NCBI GenBank assembly: GCA_040954595.2 | Contig: CM082583.2 | Coordinates: forward strand, 1,240,001 to 1,304,000 | Reading direction: 5' to 3' | DNA length: 64,000 nucleotides | Source of the DNA: Balanoglossus misakiensis | Taxonomy: Eukaryota; Hemichordata | Shown here: one piece after another, positions 25,822-38,379 of the stretch | How positions within the stretch are numbered: the first letter of the stretch is position 1 | How the letters are laid out: every line of letters begins with the position of its first letter | The notes under the pieces: generated by a model | Seen by the model: only the letters and a program-made list of their open reading frames with translations | The model's database searches: none | What the model was told of the DNA's origin: nothing | Program-made: the position numbers and the translations under genes

Positions 25822-27073
25822 TTATATATCAAAGAATATTAGTGATGAGATTTGCCCCTGACTGACATCTGTGCCATTGCTCAGACCTTGCATACTGAAA
25901 TTTTTAAATGTCACCCAGAAATCAGTACTTTTTAATGTTGTGATTCTTCGGCGAGAGATCCCACATGACCCGAATGATGTTTCTGTATTTCCTCTGATTT
26001 GACAGACAACTGAATAATCTACATTGGGTTGGATTTTAATCAGCTTACTGAAGACAACAGGAAAGGTAATCTGGGGGGAAGTGTTTGAGGCTTCTGTATT
26101 GTACACAACAGCTTGTTGATGATTTAATATTGTGACATGAGCATGGACACTTTCATCTGTATTTCCAAACACATAAACACCTAGCAGTGAGACAGGAACA
26201 TCCACTGAAAAGGAAATCCTGTCACCCTCAAATTGGTTTCCTTTCCATGTGTTTGGATTTTTTTCATTGATGAAACGCCGCGCCACAATGGCATTATTTG
26301 GAACCACATTTCTTGTGATTACATCCACATAACCAGGAACAGGAAAATTGCATCCAGGATGTCGAACTGCTTTTAATATCTGGAAGACATCTTCATAACA
26401 CAAAATTTGTTCAGAAATTAGTCGATGAATACTTTCTTCACTTAACGACAAGAAACGGATGTGGGGAAGAAATGGCTCAAAACAAAAGGGGGCATCCATA
26501 TCATTGCCATTGACACCCTGAAGTTTCCTTTCCACCCATAAAAACAATGCATTCAAAAGTGTGTCTTCCTTTACCGAAAGCGTCTGACGCTGAATTATTT
26601 ATACAACTATGCTTTCAGGAAGTTGAAGAAAATCTTCCAAAACTTGCTCAGAATTAAACAGTTTAACACCATTCTGATCAATTATTGACAGACAGTGTTC
26701 AAAAGTACTATCTAACTGGTATTTCTGACAAAATACAAGGTCTCTAATACTGCGGGAAGTTACAATGTTGGAAATTAAAAATGATTCACATTTCTCTTTT
26801 AAAGAATTTATCATGTAAAAGTTACATATCTCCACATAATCTTCAACATTTTCACTTGTAATATTTAACTTTTCAAAATAAAAATCATCAATGACATTTT
26901 GCATGAGTAAGGGATCAAAGTCAGAACAATCAATGGTTTTGTCGTTGGCCCATTCCGAATGCAAACGGGCGGCAAACACATCCGAAAAAAGACACAACAC
27001 CAATGAATGGGCCCTTCTCGTCTGACCATCTCTGAAGCGAAGGATGACATCATTTGCTACAGTGTCTTGGTTT
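25822..27073 (-). pseudogene. BTB-BACK-PHR protein (BTBD1/2/3/6-like) with one in-frame stop
   Basis: Reading from 27073 (acceptor TATAG just upstream) the frame gives a BTB domain (NDVILRFRDGQ, AHSLVLCLFSDVF), a BACK domain (LPESIVV then, after the break, QTLSVKEDTLLNALFLWVER) and a PHR domain (DRISFSVDVPVSLLGVYVFG through the ending SNGTDVSQGQISSLIFF, matching the BTBD3/6 tail pattern). BTBD-type proteins act as Cullin-3 substrate adaptors. The break is TAA at 26599-26601 inside BACK, with the frame unchanged on both sides. All three domains lie in one exon, which suggests a processed or intron-poor captured gene. The first exon and start codon were not found. Whether the stop is real, read through, or a sequencing error cannot be told here. 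Confidence 0.8.
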
Positions 27074-27275
27074 CTATATCAAGTTTGCAATTTTTGGGCC
27101 AGTAACATGATGTCTGCAAGTGTAACAAAGGTATAACACCAGTATTGTATCAGTTTAGTTGTATATCGACACAAACTGAATAGCTCAGGGCCTAACTGTA
27201 TCCTAATTATATTGGAAAATATCTGAATTGTTAGATTGTTCATTTTATCAGTTTATTACCATTTTGGTAGGAAAT

Positions 27276-29334
27276 TCTAATTGTTCTCAAAACGTGCACA
27301 GACAAGTATTACATATACAACAGGCTTATTGCATCAAAACTAGAAAAACAAATAAACATGGAAACAAATTGGGTTATATTTGTCCCAGACAGAAATCTAT
27401 GAACGGTTATGAAATCTGGCGACTTCTTGATGAAGTTTCTTTTAATTTCTGTAGTAAACTTAACTGTCAAAAGTTGTTTATTTTATCATACCTTATTCAA
27501 ATGTGAAATATCATAGTCGAAATTGGGGCATTATAGTGAAAAAAATTACAGTTTATAAATTGGTTGGTAAATCGGAATAAATCATGTAAATTTACATGAA
27601 TGTCATTAGAAAGAAAAGTCAAAGTTCAAATAAAGAGTTCAATCAAATTCATGGAGATTCCATGACAGTGTATATCATCTGTTACCTTTCTTTTTGTTCT
27701 TTTCTAAATTATGTTGAACTCTCTTTTTTTCAGCTTTTCAACATATTCCAGTGCATTATTATGACACAGTTGCGTTTTGACTGTTGCTGAAAAAGGTCTG
27801 CAGACTTGTTCCTAAATTTACCACTTTAGGTGCAAACATTATACATGAAAACAAGAACACCACATCTAATTGAAATGCAGGTGTCCATAGAAACCAACCA
27901 ATAATGTAATCAACCCATGTTTTTTCAGCTGTGTCACTATCAGTTTCACTATCTGTAGGCTCATAAAACAAACAGCTATGGACTCCCAACAGGAACCCAA
28001 CTTGGGTTAACATTTGAACAGTAAAAAATGACCTATACCTCCCTGAACTGACTATTTTCTGTTCCCAAACTAAATTCCTGAACAAAATTTCTTGTCCGTT
28101 TACAAATTGCAGCCACTTTTCCAAGGAGTACCAGTTAGATTTCCACACAGCCAGCCAGCGAACTCTGACCCTCACCCAAAATGGACATTCAGTTAACTTC
28201 GTGCGAGCGCCATATTAGCATATCAATAGCAATCATTTCAAGTTGAGAACTTTCTCTGTGGATGATCGGCTGAAATACGTAAACTAACCAGAGAATTTGT
28301 TCACGAAAAGAGTTTAGGAAACAGTAAATTAAAAAAGATAACACAGACGAGACAGTGGATTCGCAGGAAACTAGCGGAAAAGACTAGCAAACGAACATAA
28401 CTGTTCTTACCTTCACTACAACTTCGCTCCACAAGTTCTGTTTGCAGTGGTGAATTGTTCTCAAAAATTGCACAGACAAGTATTACATATACAACAGGCT
28501 TATCGCATCAATACTAGAAAAACAAAAAACATGGAAACAAATTGGGTTATATTTGTCCCAGACAGGAATCTATGAACGGTTATGAAATCTGGCGACTTCT
28601 ATGACTTGATGAAGTTTCTTTTAATTTAATTTCTGTAGTAAACTTAACTGTCAAAAGTTGTTTATTTTATCATACCTTATTCAAGTGTGAAATATCATAG
28701 TCGAAATTGGGGCAAACATTATACATGAAAACAAGAACATCACATCTAATTGAAATGCAGGTGTCCATAGAAACCAACCAATAATGTGATCAACCCATGT
28801 TTTTTCAGCTGTGTCACTATCAGTTTCACTATCTGTAGGCTCATAAAACAAACAGCTATGGACTCCCAACAGGAACCCAACTTGGGTTAACATTTGAACA
28901 GTAAAAAATGACCTATACCTCCCTGAACTGACTATTTTCTGTTCCCAAAGTAAATTCCTGAACAAATTTTTTTGTCCGTTTACAAATTGCAGCCACTTTT
29001 CCAAGGAGTACCAGTAAGATTTCCACACAGCCAGCCAGCGAACTCTGACCCTCACCCAAAATGGACATTCAGTTAACTTCGTGCGAGCGCCATATTAGCA
29101 TATCAATAGCAATCATTTCAAGTTGAGAACTTTCTCTGTGGATGATCGGCTGAAATACGTAAACTAACCAGAGAATTTTTCACGAAAAGAGTTTAGGAAA
29201 CAGTTATTTAAAAAAAGATAACACAGACGAGACAGTGAATTCGCAGGAAACTAGCGGAAAAGACTTGACAAACGAACATAACTTTTCTTACCTTCACTAC
29301 AACTTCGCTCCACAAGTTCTGTTTGCAGTGGTGA
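27276..29334. repeat. Tandem duplication inside the transposon's right end
   Basis: Copy 1 (about 27276-28452) and copy 2 (about 28453-29334) are nearly identical from AATTGTTCTC to CAAGTTCTGTTTGCAGTGGTGA, except for about 300 bp near 27530-27830 that copy 2 lacks. Each copy has an open minus-strand frame of about 124-138 codons (27759-28175, 28681-29055) without ATG start or recognisable domain. The region lies upstream of the BTB-type gene and may hold its promoter, now duplicated. Confidence 0.8.
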
Positions 29335-29352
29335 CTGCGCATGCTCAGAAAA

Positions 29353-29947
29353 TCAGAGAAAACGCCGATGCGAGAAAACTCTTTAGCTGAAACGCCAATG
29401 CGCATGTGTAGAATGCCGGCGCGACAAAACTCTCCAGAAACGCCGATGCGAGAAAACTCTTTAGCTGAAACGCCAATGCGCATGTGTAGAATGCCGGCGC
29501 GACAAAACTCTCCAGAAACGCCGATGCGAGAAAACTCTTTAGCTGAAACGCCAATGCGCATGTGTAGAATGCCGGTGCGACAAAACTCTCCAGAAACGCC
29601 GATGCGAGAAAACTCTTTAGCTGAAACGCCAATGCGCATGTGTAGAATGCCGGTGCGAGAAAACTCTCCAGAAACGCCGATGCGAGAAAACTCTAGCTGA
29701 AACGCCGATGCGACAACTCTGTAGAAACGCCGATGCGAGAACTCATCAAATCACCGGTTGTGATTTTGTCGGCGCCGGTAGATTGAGTAAAGGTGTCGGC
29801 AAAAATTTGGTTGTTACCGGCATTTTAGATTACGGCGTCGGCACCCAATGTGCGTCATATTTTCAGCATATGCGTTCCTATCATTTGTCTATGGACTTTA
29901 CCCATGTATTGAGAGAAGTTGTCGGGGGTCCCCAACGGCTTTCCATA
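29353..29947 (-). repeat. Right terminal inverted repeat with 78-bp subterminal repeats
   Basis: Four copies of a 78-bp unit (GAATGCCGG at 29411, 29489, 29567, 29645) are each built from CGCCGATGCGAGAAAACTC, GCTGAAACGCCAATGCGC and ATGTGTAGAATGCCGG. The terminal 220 bp that follow end in CGGCTTTCCATA. The outer 220 bp match the left end with about three differences. Reading frames here mirror the repeat and are not genes. Confidence 0.9.
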
Positions 29948-29953
29948 GTCTGT
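29948..29953. repeat. Target site duplication, right copy (GTCTGT)
   Basis: The six bases after the terminal CCATA repeat those at 3643-3648. The satellite then continues CATGGTGTGCCGGGG exactly as in uninterrupted units. Confidence 0.88.
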
Positions 29954-32900
29954 CATGGTGTGCCGGGGTTTTAGTCGAGCCAGGCCGTAGAAGATCTGAC
30001 TTGATCATCGTGGTCAATGTACGCGTGTTTCCGCTCTAAAGTGCCGGGGCTTCAGCTAAACCAGGCCGTAGGAAATCCGACGTAATCACCGTTGATAACT
30101 TACGCCAGTCTGTGTCATATAGAGCCGGTGCACCAGCCGAGTCACGCCGTAGGAAATCTGACTTGATCAACGTGGTCAATGTACGCCTGTTTCTGCTCTA
30201 GAGCGCCGGGGCTTCAGCTGAGCCAGGCCGTAGGAAACCCGACGTGATTACCGTTGTTAACTTACGCCAGTCTGTGTCCTATATATAGTGCCGGGGCATC
30301 AGCCGTGTCAGGCTGAAGGAAATGTGAGTAGATCAACGTGGTCTCTGTACGCGTGTTTCTGCTCTAGAGTGCCGGGGCTTTATCCAAGCCATGCCGTAGA
30401 AAATCTGACTTGATCACCGTTGCTAACGAACGCTAGTGTCTGTCATGGTGTGCCGGGGTTTTAGTCGAGCCAGGCCGTAGGAAATCTGACTAGATCAACG
30501 TGGTCAATGTACGCCTGTTTCTGCTCTAGAGTGCCGGGGCTTCAGCTGAGCCAGGCCGTAGGAAACCCGACGTGATTACCGTTGTTAACTTACGCCAGTC
30601 TGTGTCATATATATAGTGCCGGGGCATCAGCCGTGCCAGGCCGAAGGAAATGTGAGTAGATTAACGTGGTCTCTGTACGCGTGTTTCTGCTCTAGAGTGC
30701 CAGGGTTTTAGCCAAGCCAAGCCGTAGGAAATCTGACTTGATCAACGTTGCTAACGAACGCTAGTGTCTGTCATAGTGTGCCGGGGTTTTAGTCGAGCCA
30801 AGCCGTAGGAGATCAGACTTGATCAACGTGGTCTCTGTACGCGTGTTTCTGCTCTAGAGTGCCGGGGCTTCAGCTGAGCCAGGCCGTAGGAAACCCGACG
30901 TGATTACCGTTGTTAACTTACGCCAGTCTGTGTCCTATATATAGTGCCGGGGCATCAGCCGTGCCAGGCCGAAGGAAATGTGAGTAGATCAACGTGGTCT
31001 CTGTACGCGTGTTTCTGCTCTAGAGTGCCAGGGCTTTAGCCAAGCCATGCCGTAGGAAATCTCACTTGATCACCGTTGCTAACGTACGCTAGTGTCTGTC
31101 ATATTGTGACGGAGATTTAGCCGAGCCAGGCCGTAGAAAAATCGACTTGTTCAACGTTTCCAGTGTGCAACTGTTTCTGCTCTAGAGTGTCAGGGTTTTA
31201 GCCGACTTATGCTGTAGGAAATCTGAGTTGATGAACGGGAAGTCAATGTTAGGAAACCCGTGTGGAAAGTATCTCTACCCGTTTGAAACTAAGAAAAGAA
31301 TTTATTCTTATTTATTTTGTAAAAAAGACAATTTTTCGAAAAAAAGTCGAAAATGGTAATTTTGTCTTGGGTGATTCAAATTATACCGCCTTTTCTGGAA
31401 TTTGCAGCACTTTTTACAAGAGAACGACACTTCATGCTCCATAATATTTCCGAAAATGAAGAAAAGAGTTAATTTTTTATGATTTTTTAAAAATTTACCA
31501 TTTTTGTCAAAATATGGCCAAAATGGCTATTTTTTCTTGAATTCCGTCAATATCTCTGCATTTTTGGAGTGGTCGAAAGTTTTAACATACAATCAACATG
31601 TCATATATGATCAGGGCACCAAATTCGAAGAACAAAGGTTTTTTTATTTGTTTTTCTAAAAATGACATTTTCAAGGAAAATTTGGTAAAACGCAATTTTG
31701 TCTGCAGTGAGCCAAATTAGACGGTCTTTTGTGGAATTTGTATCGATATATACATACGAAGAGCATTCTATACTCCATCAGATTTCCGAAAATGTAGAAA
31801 ACAGGTATTTTTTATAATTTTCAAAAATTTACCATTTTGACCAAATTGTGGCTAAAATTGTTATTTTCGTGTTGAATGCCGCCAGTGTCACTGCTTTTAA
31901 AAGTCAGAAAAACTTTTAACATACAAGCAATTGTTTATATATGATCAGGTCACCGAATTAAAAAAATAAAGAATGTTTTGCCTAAAAATGACCTTTTTGG
32001 TGCAAAAACGAATAAAACGCAATTTTGTATTAAATCAGCTCATTCAGAGTGCATTTTTTATAATCAGCACCATTTTTACATATAATGGAAATTTCCTACA
32101 TCATCAGATATCCAAATATGAAAAAATGATTTAGATTTTAGATGATTGTCCAAAATTAGCTGATATCTAATAAATGTAGTATTGAACCGTTCCGTTCCCC
32201 CCCCCCCCCTTACATTATATGCGGTACGCCGATGTCAGCTTACTCGGCAGTACTGCAGGCCGTGCCCCCAACTAACATCGGTGTTGGAAACGCCCTGGTT
32301 AAATTCGGGCTTCCTCTATAAATTGACAGGCAATAATGCAGTCCTACCCGAACAAATGTCGAGTGTTGACTCGCTGTGACTTCCCCTCTTCGGTTTGCCC
32401 GACTTAGCCAACGTCTTTGTACTAGAGTGTCGGGTCTTTTGCAGAGCCAGGCCGAAGGAAATCCGACTTGATCACCGTTGCTAACGAACGCTAGTGTCTG
32501 TCATGGTGTGCCGGGGTTTTAGTCGAGCCAGGCCGTAGGAGATCTGACTTGATCATCGTGGTCAATGTACGCGTGTTTCCGCTCTAAAGTGCCGGGGCTT
32601 CAGCTAAACCAGGCCGTAGGAAATCCGACGTAATCACCGTTGATAACTTACGCCTGTCTGTGTCATATAGAGCCGGTGCACCAGCCGAGTCACGCCGTAG
32701 GAAATCTGACTTGATCAACGTGGTCAATGTACGCCTGTTTCTGCTCTAGAGTGCCGGGGCTTCAGCTGAGCCAGGCCGTAGGAAACCCGACGTGATTACC
32801 GTTGTTAACTTACGCCAGTCTGTGTCCTATATATAGTAACGGGGCATCAGCCGTGCCAGGCCGAAGGAAATGTGAGTAGATCAACGTGGTCTCTGTACGC

Positions 32901-35900
32901 GTGTTTCTGCTCTAGAGTGCCAGGGCTTTAGCCAAGCCATGCCGTAGGAAATCTGACTTGATCAACGTTGCTAACGAACGCTAGTGTCTGTCATAGTGTG
33001 CCGGGGTTTTAGTCGAGCCAAGCCGTAGGAGATCAGACTTGATCAACGTGGTCTCTGTACGCGTGTTTCTGCTCTAGAGTGCCGGGGCTTTATCCAAGCC
33101 ATGCCGTAGAAAATCTGACTTGATCACCGTTGCTAACGTACGCTAGTGTCTGTCATATTGTGACGGAGATTTAGCCGAGCCAGGCCGTAGAAAAATCGAC
33201 TTGTTCAACGTTACCAGTGTGCAACTGTTTCTGCTCTAGAGTGTCAGGGTTTTAGCCGACTTATGCTGTAGGAAATCTGAGTTGATGAACGCGAATTCAA
33301 TGTTAGAAAACCCGTGTGGAAAGTATCTCTACCCGTTTGAAACTAAGAAAAGAATTTATTCTTATTTATTTTGTAAAAAAGACAATTTTTCGAAAAAAAG
33401 TCGAAAAATTGCAATTTTGTCTTGGGTGATTCAAATTATACCGCCTTTTCTGGAATTTGCAGCACTTTTTACAAGAGAACGACACTTCATGCTCCATAAT
33501 ATTTCCGAAAATGAAGAAAAGAGTTAATTTTTTATGGTTTTTCAAAAATTTACCATTTTTGTCAAAATATGGCCAAAATGGCTATTTTTCTTGAATTCCG
33601 TCAATATCTCTGCATTTTTGGAGTGGTCGAGAGTTTTAACATACAATCAACATGTCATATATGATCAGGGCACCAAATTCGAAGAACAAAGGTTTTTTTA
33701 TTTTTTTTTCTAAAAATGACATTTTCAAGGAAAATTTGGTAAAACGCAATTTTGTCTGCAGTGAGCCAAATTAGACGGTCTTTTGTGGAATTTGTATCGA
33801 TATATACATACGAAGAGCATTCTATACTCCATCAGATTTCCGAAAATGTAGAAAACAGGTATTTTTTGTAACTTTCCAAAAATTACCATTTTGACCAAAT
33901 TGTGGCTAAAATTGTTATTTTCTTGATGAATGCCGCCAGTGTCACTGCTTTTAAAAGTCATAAAAACTTTTAACATACAAGCAATTGTTTATATATGATC
34001 AGGTCACCGAATTAAAAAATAAAGAATGTTTTGACTAAAAATCAGCTCATTCAGAGTGCATTTTTCTATAATCAGCACCATTTTTACATATAATGGAAAT
34101 TTCATACATCATCAGATATCCAAATATGAAAAAATGATTTAGATTTTAGATGATTGTCGAAAATTAGCTGATATCTAATAAATGTAGTATTGAACCGTTC
34201 TGTCCCCCCCCCCCCCCTACATTATATGCGGTACGCCGATGTCAGCTTACCCGGCAGTACTGCAGGCCGTGCCCCCAACTAACGTCGGTGTTTGAAACGC
34301 CCGGGTTTAATTCGGGCTTTCTCAATAAATTGACAGGCAATAATGCAGTCCTACCCGAACAGATGTCGAGTATTGACCAGCTGTGACTTTCCCTCTTCGG
34401 TTTGCCCGACTTAGCCGACGTCTTTGTACTAGAGTGTCGGGTCTTTTGCAGAGCCAGGCCGAAGGAAATCCGACTTGATCACCGTTGCTAACGAACGCTA
34501 GTGTCTGTCATGGTGTGCCGGGGTTTTAGTCGAGCCAGGCCGTAGGAGATCTGACTTGATCATCGTGGTCAATGTACGCGTGTTTCCGCTCTAAAGTGCC
34601 GGGGCTTCAGCTAAACCAGGCCGTAGGAAATCCGACGTAATCACCGTTGATAACTTACGCCAGTCTGTCTCATATAGAGCCGGTGCACCAGCCGAGTCAC
34701 GCCGTAGGAAATCTGACTTGATCAACGTGGTCAATGTACGCCTGTTTCTGCTCTAGAGTGCCGGGGCTTCAGCTGAGCCAGGCCGTAGGAAACCCAACGT
34801 GATTACCGTTGTTAACTTACGCCAGTCTGTGTCCTATATATAGTAACGGGGCATCAGCCGTGCCAGGCCGAAGGAAATGTGAGTAGATCAACGTGGTCTC
34901 TGTACGCGTGTTTCTGCTCTAGAGTGCCAGGGCTTTAGCCAAGCCATGCCGTAGGAAATCTGACTTGATCAACGTTGCTAACGAACGCTAGTGTCTGTCA
35001 TGGTGTGCCGGGGTTTTAGTCGAGCCAGGCCGTAGGAGATCTGACTTGATCATCGTGGTCAATGTACGCGTGTTTCCGCTCTAAAGTGCCGGGGCTTCAG
35101 CTAAACCAGGCCGTAGGAAATCTGACTTGATCACCGTTGCTAACGTACGCTAGTGTCTGTCATATTGTGACGGAGATTTAGCCGAGCCAGGCCGTAGAAA
35201 AATCGACTTGTTCAACGTTACCAGTGTGCAACTGTTTCTGCTCTAGAGTGTCTGGGTTTTAGCCGACTTATGCTGTAGGAAATCTGAGTTGATGAACGGG
35301 AATTCAATGTTAGAAAACCCGTGTGGAAAGTATCTCTACCCGTTTGAAACTAAGAAAAGAATTTATTCTTATTTATTTTGTAAAAAAGACAATTTTTCGA
35401 AAAAAAGTCGAAAATGGTAATTTTGTCTTGGGTGATTCAAATTATACCACCTTTTCTGGAATTTGCAGCACTTTTTACAAGAGAACGACACTTCATGCTC
35501 CATAATATTTCCGAAAATGAAGAAAAGAGTTAATTTTTTATGATTTTTTAAAAAATTACCATTTTTGTCAAAATATGGCCAAAATGGCTATTTTTTCTTG
35601 AATTCCGTCAATATCTCTGCATTTTTGGAGAGGTCGAAAGTTTTAACATACAATCAACATGTCATATATGATCAGGGCACCAAATTCGAAGAACAAAGGT
35701 TTTTTATTTTTTTCTAAAAATGGCATTTTCAAGGAAAATTTGGTAAAACGCAATTTTGTCTGCAGTGAGCCAAATTAGACTGTATTTTGTGGAATTTGTA
35801 TCGATATATACATACGAAGAGCATTCTATACTCCATCAGATTTCCGAAAATGTAGAAAACAGGTATTTTTTGTAATTTTCAAAAATTTACCATTTTGACC

Positions 35901-36996
35901 AAATTGTGGCTAAAATTGTTATTTTCGTGTTGAATGCCGCCAGTGTCACTGCTTTTAAAAGTCATAAAAACTTTTAACATACAAGCAATTGTTTATATAT
36001 GATCAGGTCACCGAATTAAAAAAAAATTGTCTGCGGTGAGCCAAATTGGCCGTTTTTTGTGGAATTTGTATCGATATATATATACGAAGAGGATTCTATA
36101 CTCCATCAGATTTCCGAAAATGTAGAAAACAGGTATTTTTTGTAATTTTCAAAAATTTACCATTTTGACCAAATTGTGGTTAAAATTGTTATTTTCGTGT
36201 TGAATGCCGCCAGTGTCACTGCTTTTAAAAGTCATAAAAACTTTTAACATACAAGCAATTGTTTGTATATGATCAGGTCACCGAATTAAAAAAATAAAGA
36301 ATGTTTTGCCTAAAAATGACCTTTTTGGTGCAAAAACGAATAAAACGCAATTTTGTATTAAATCAGCTCATTCAGAGTGTTTTTTTTATAATCAGCACCA
36401 TCTTTACATATAATAGAAATTTCATACATCATCAGATATCCAAATATGAAAAAATGATTTAGATTTTAGATGATTGTCCAAAATTAGCTGATATCTAATA
36501 AATGTAGTATTGAACCGTTCTGTTCCCCCCCCCCCTACATTATATGCGGTACGCCGATGTCAGCTTACCCGGCAGTACTGCAGGCCGTGCCCCCCCCCCC
36601 CCCCCAACTAACGTCGGTGTTTGAAACGCCCTGGTTAAATTCGGGCTTTCTCTATAAATTGACAGGCAATAATGCAGTCCTACCCGAACAAATGTCGAGT
36701 GTTGACCCGCTGTGACTTCCCCTCTTCGGTTTGCCCGACTTAGCCAACGTCTTTGTACTAGAGTGTCGGGTCTTTTGCAGAGCCAGGCCGAAGGAAATCC
36801 GACTTGATCACCGTTGCTAACGAACGCTAGTGTCTGTCATGGTGTGCCGGGGTTTTAGTCGAGCCAGGCCGTAGGAGATCTGACTTGATCATCGTGGTCA
36901 ATGTACGCGTGTTTCCGCTCTAAAGTGCCGGGGCTTCAGCTAAACCAGGCCGTAGGAAATCCGACGTAATCACCGTTGATAACTTACGCCAGTCTG
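29954..36996 (+). repeat. Satellite array between transposon and LINE (about 3.5 units)
   Basis: Unit landmarks (GTTGATGAACG) lie near 31228, 33281 and 35288, spacing 2.05 and 2.01 kb. The unit at 31228 has private variants (GGGAAGTCAATG, TTATAATTTT, CTCACTTG) that reappear inverted near 62.9-63.7 kb. Poly-C tracts vary in length, and an additional C-run occurs at 36591-36606. No gene is present. Confidence 0.95.
35757..36300 (+). repeat. Internal duplication within one satellite unit
   Basis: The segment from TGTCTGCAGTGAGCCAAATT to GTCACCGAATTAAAA is present twice in a row (about 35757-36020 and 36027-36293). The first copy reads TATACATACGAAGAG and the second TATATATACGAAGAG with GGCCGTTTTTTG, the variant seen in the units at 43.1 and 55.3 kb. 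Both alleles of the segment therefore sit side by side in one unit. Confidence 0.85.
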
Positions 36997-37206
36997 GATG
37001 GAGGGCGCTAGAGTCAGCCATCTACGGAAGCAGATTTCTAGCACGCTCAGAGTTTTCATCGTTTTTTCACGTGAAATCGGTGAATTTTGTGGCGAAACTG
37101 AAGGTATATGCTTTTGTATAGATACTTGCAGCTAACTCGAGAGCAAAGAAGCATTTTGATTCTCAGAAGAAAGACATTTTGCTAGTTTTCGTGGTCTCGA
37201 GCAAGC

Positions 37207-38379
37207 ATGGCCGTCAGAGACAAAGCCAGTTATGCGCAGGTGGTGACGACCAAACGCCTGCAAGACAAAGACGGTGAAGTAGGAGTTCTACCCGTCTTTC
37301 TGAAGCAGTCGGACATAGTTCCCAGGGACAGTAATCAATGGCTAAGAGGTGAGGAAATTATAGCAGCCGTTTCAGAAGTTGTCACCATCGGCAGCTTGGA
37401 AGGGTTGCAACGGATAAGAGGTCTGTGGCGTATTTATATGAATGACGAAGCAGACCGGACAATTTTGTTACAACATGGACTCACACTACGCGGGAAGTCG
37501 ATAGAGCTGTGGGGGCGAAATCCCTTCCGAAGAGAGTTTCATGAAGATTGGTTAAGATTAACGATAAAAGATCTACCATTGTCACACGATGATGATGCTA
37601 TTGCCGCTACACTTACTGGTTTGGGCTGTAAGCTCAAAACAGATATATCCAGACAGAAATGGAGGTTAGAAGGCAAGTTGACAAACATTCTTAATGGGGA
37701 TCGAACTGTGTTCATCGAAAAACCAAAGACACCATTACCAGCTCAGGTTAAGATCGGTGCATTTTACGCGAAGATTATTTATAAGCAATCCACAGCGGAG
37801 ACGCAGCCACGATGCGGCAAATGCTTAGAGGAGGGACATACTGCGTACAATTGCACTGGACAAATCAAATGCAGACTCTGTAAAAGAGAGGGGCATATTG
37901 CAAGAAATTGTATGACTTCTCAGGTACACGAAGAATTAACGTCTCAGTCCACCAAATACACAATGCAGAAAAGGTCTACGAATCCTGCCGATGCGGTATC
38001 GAGACTAGAAAGTGACAGCACACCGTTACAAGGAACATCCAGGCGTGAAACGGGGGACGAAGACCGTGTTGAGAAACCGCAAAGTCTGGCAAACAAAGCA
38101 CCTGAGCCCTCGAGCTCGAGCGTTAAATCACAAAGCTCAATTTTAGCGTTCTTAAAAGAGAACAGAGACGATAGACAAAACGATACTAGTGTCAGTGAAG
38201 GTGATGTAACGGATATTGAAGGTGGCGAGGACCGGCGTTATGACACATCAAGAGAAAATTTCTCTGAATTGTCTGCTGAATCGCCACCACTGTTGTCATT
38301 GACCCAAAGCAAAGAAAATAAGAAAAAACGTAAAAGAAGACGAAAGCAGCAGCAGCAAGTCAGAATCAAAGGCTACTGA
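37207..38379 (+). CDS. LINE ORF1, CCHC zinc-knuckle protein
   Basis: 390 residues. After an RNA-binding-like N-terminal half come two CCHC knuckles, CGKCLEEGHTAYNC (about residues 203-216) and CRLCKREGHIARNC (about 222-235), then an acidic and Ser-rich tail ending in a K/R cluster. It probably binds the element RNA as in other Tx1-type and R-type LINEs. Its TGA overlaps the ATG of ORF2 (TGATG), an arrangement that favours termination-reinitiation to make ORF2 protein. Frame intact. Confidence 0.88.
   Translation: MAVRDKASYAQVVTTKRLQDKDGEVGVLPVFLKQSDIVPRDSNQWLRGEEIIAAVSEVVTIGSLEGLQRIRGLWRIYMNDEADRTILLQHGLTLRGKSIELWGRNPFRREFHEDWLRLTIKDLPLSHDDDAIAATLTGLGCKLKTDISRQKWRLEGKLTNILNGDRTVFIEKPKTPLPAQVKIGAFYAKIIYKQSTAETQPRCGKCLEEGHTAYNCTGQIKCRLCKREGHIARNCMTSQVHEELTSQSTKYTMQKRSTNPADAVSRLESDSTPLQGTSRRETGDEDRVEKPQSLANKAPEPSSSSVKSQSSILAFLKENRDDRQNDTSVSEGDVTDIEGGEDRRYDTSRENFSELSAESPPLLSLTQSKENKKKRKRRRKQQQQVRIKGY

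Noticed and set aside
27759-28175. Possible gene and its duplicate at 28681-29055
   Set aside because: No ATG start (GTG), no recognisable domain, and the C-termini differ because of the indel. Treated as a duplicated non-coding region.
29400-29700. CRISPR-like regular repeats
   Set aside because: The spacing is a plain 78-bp tandem repeat with no unique spacers, in a eukaryotic transposon end.
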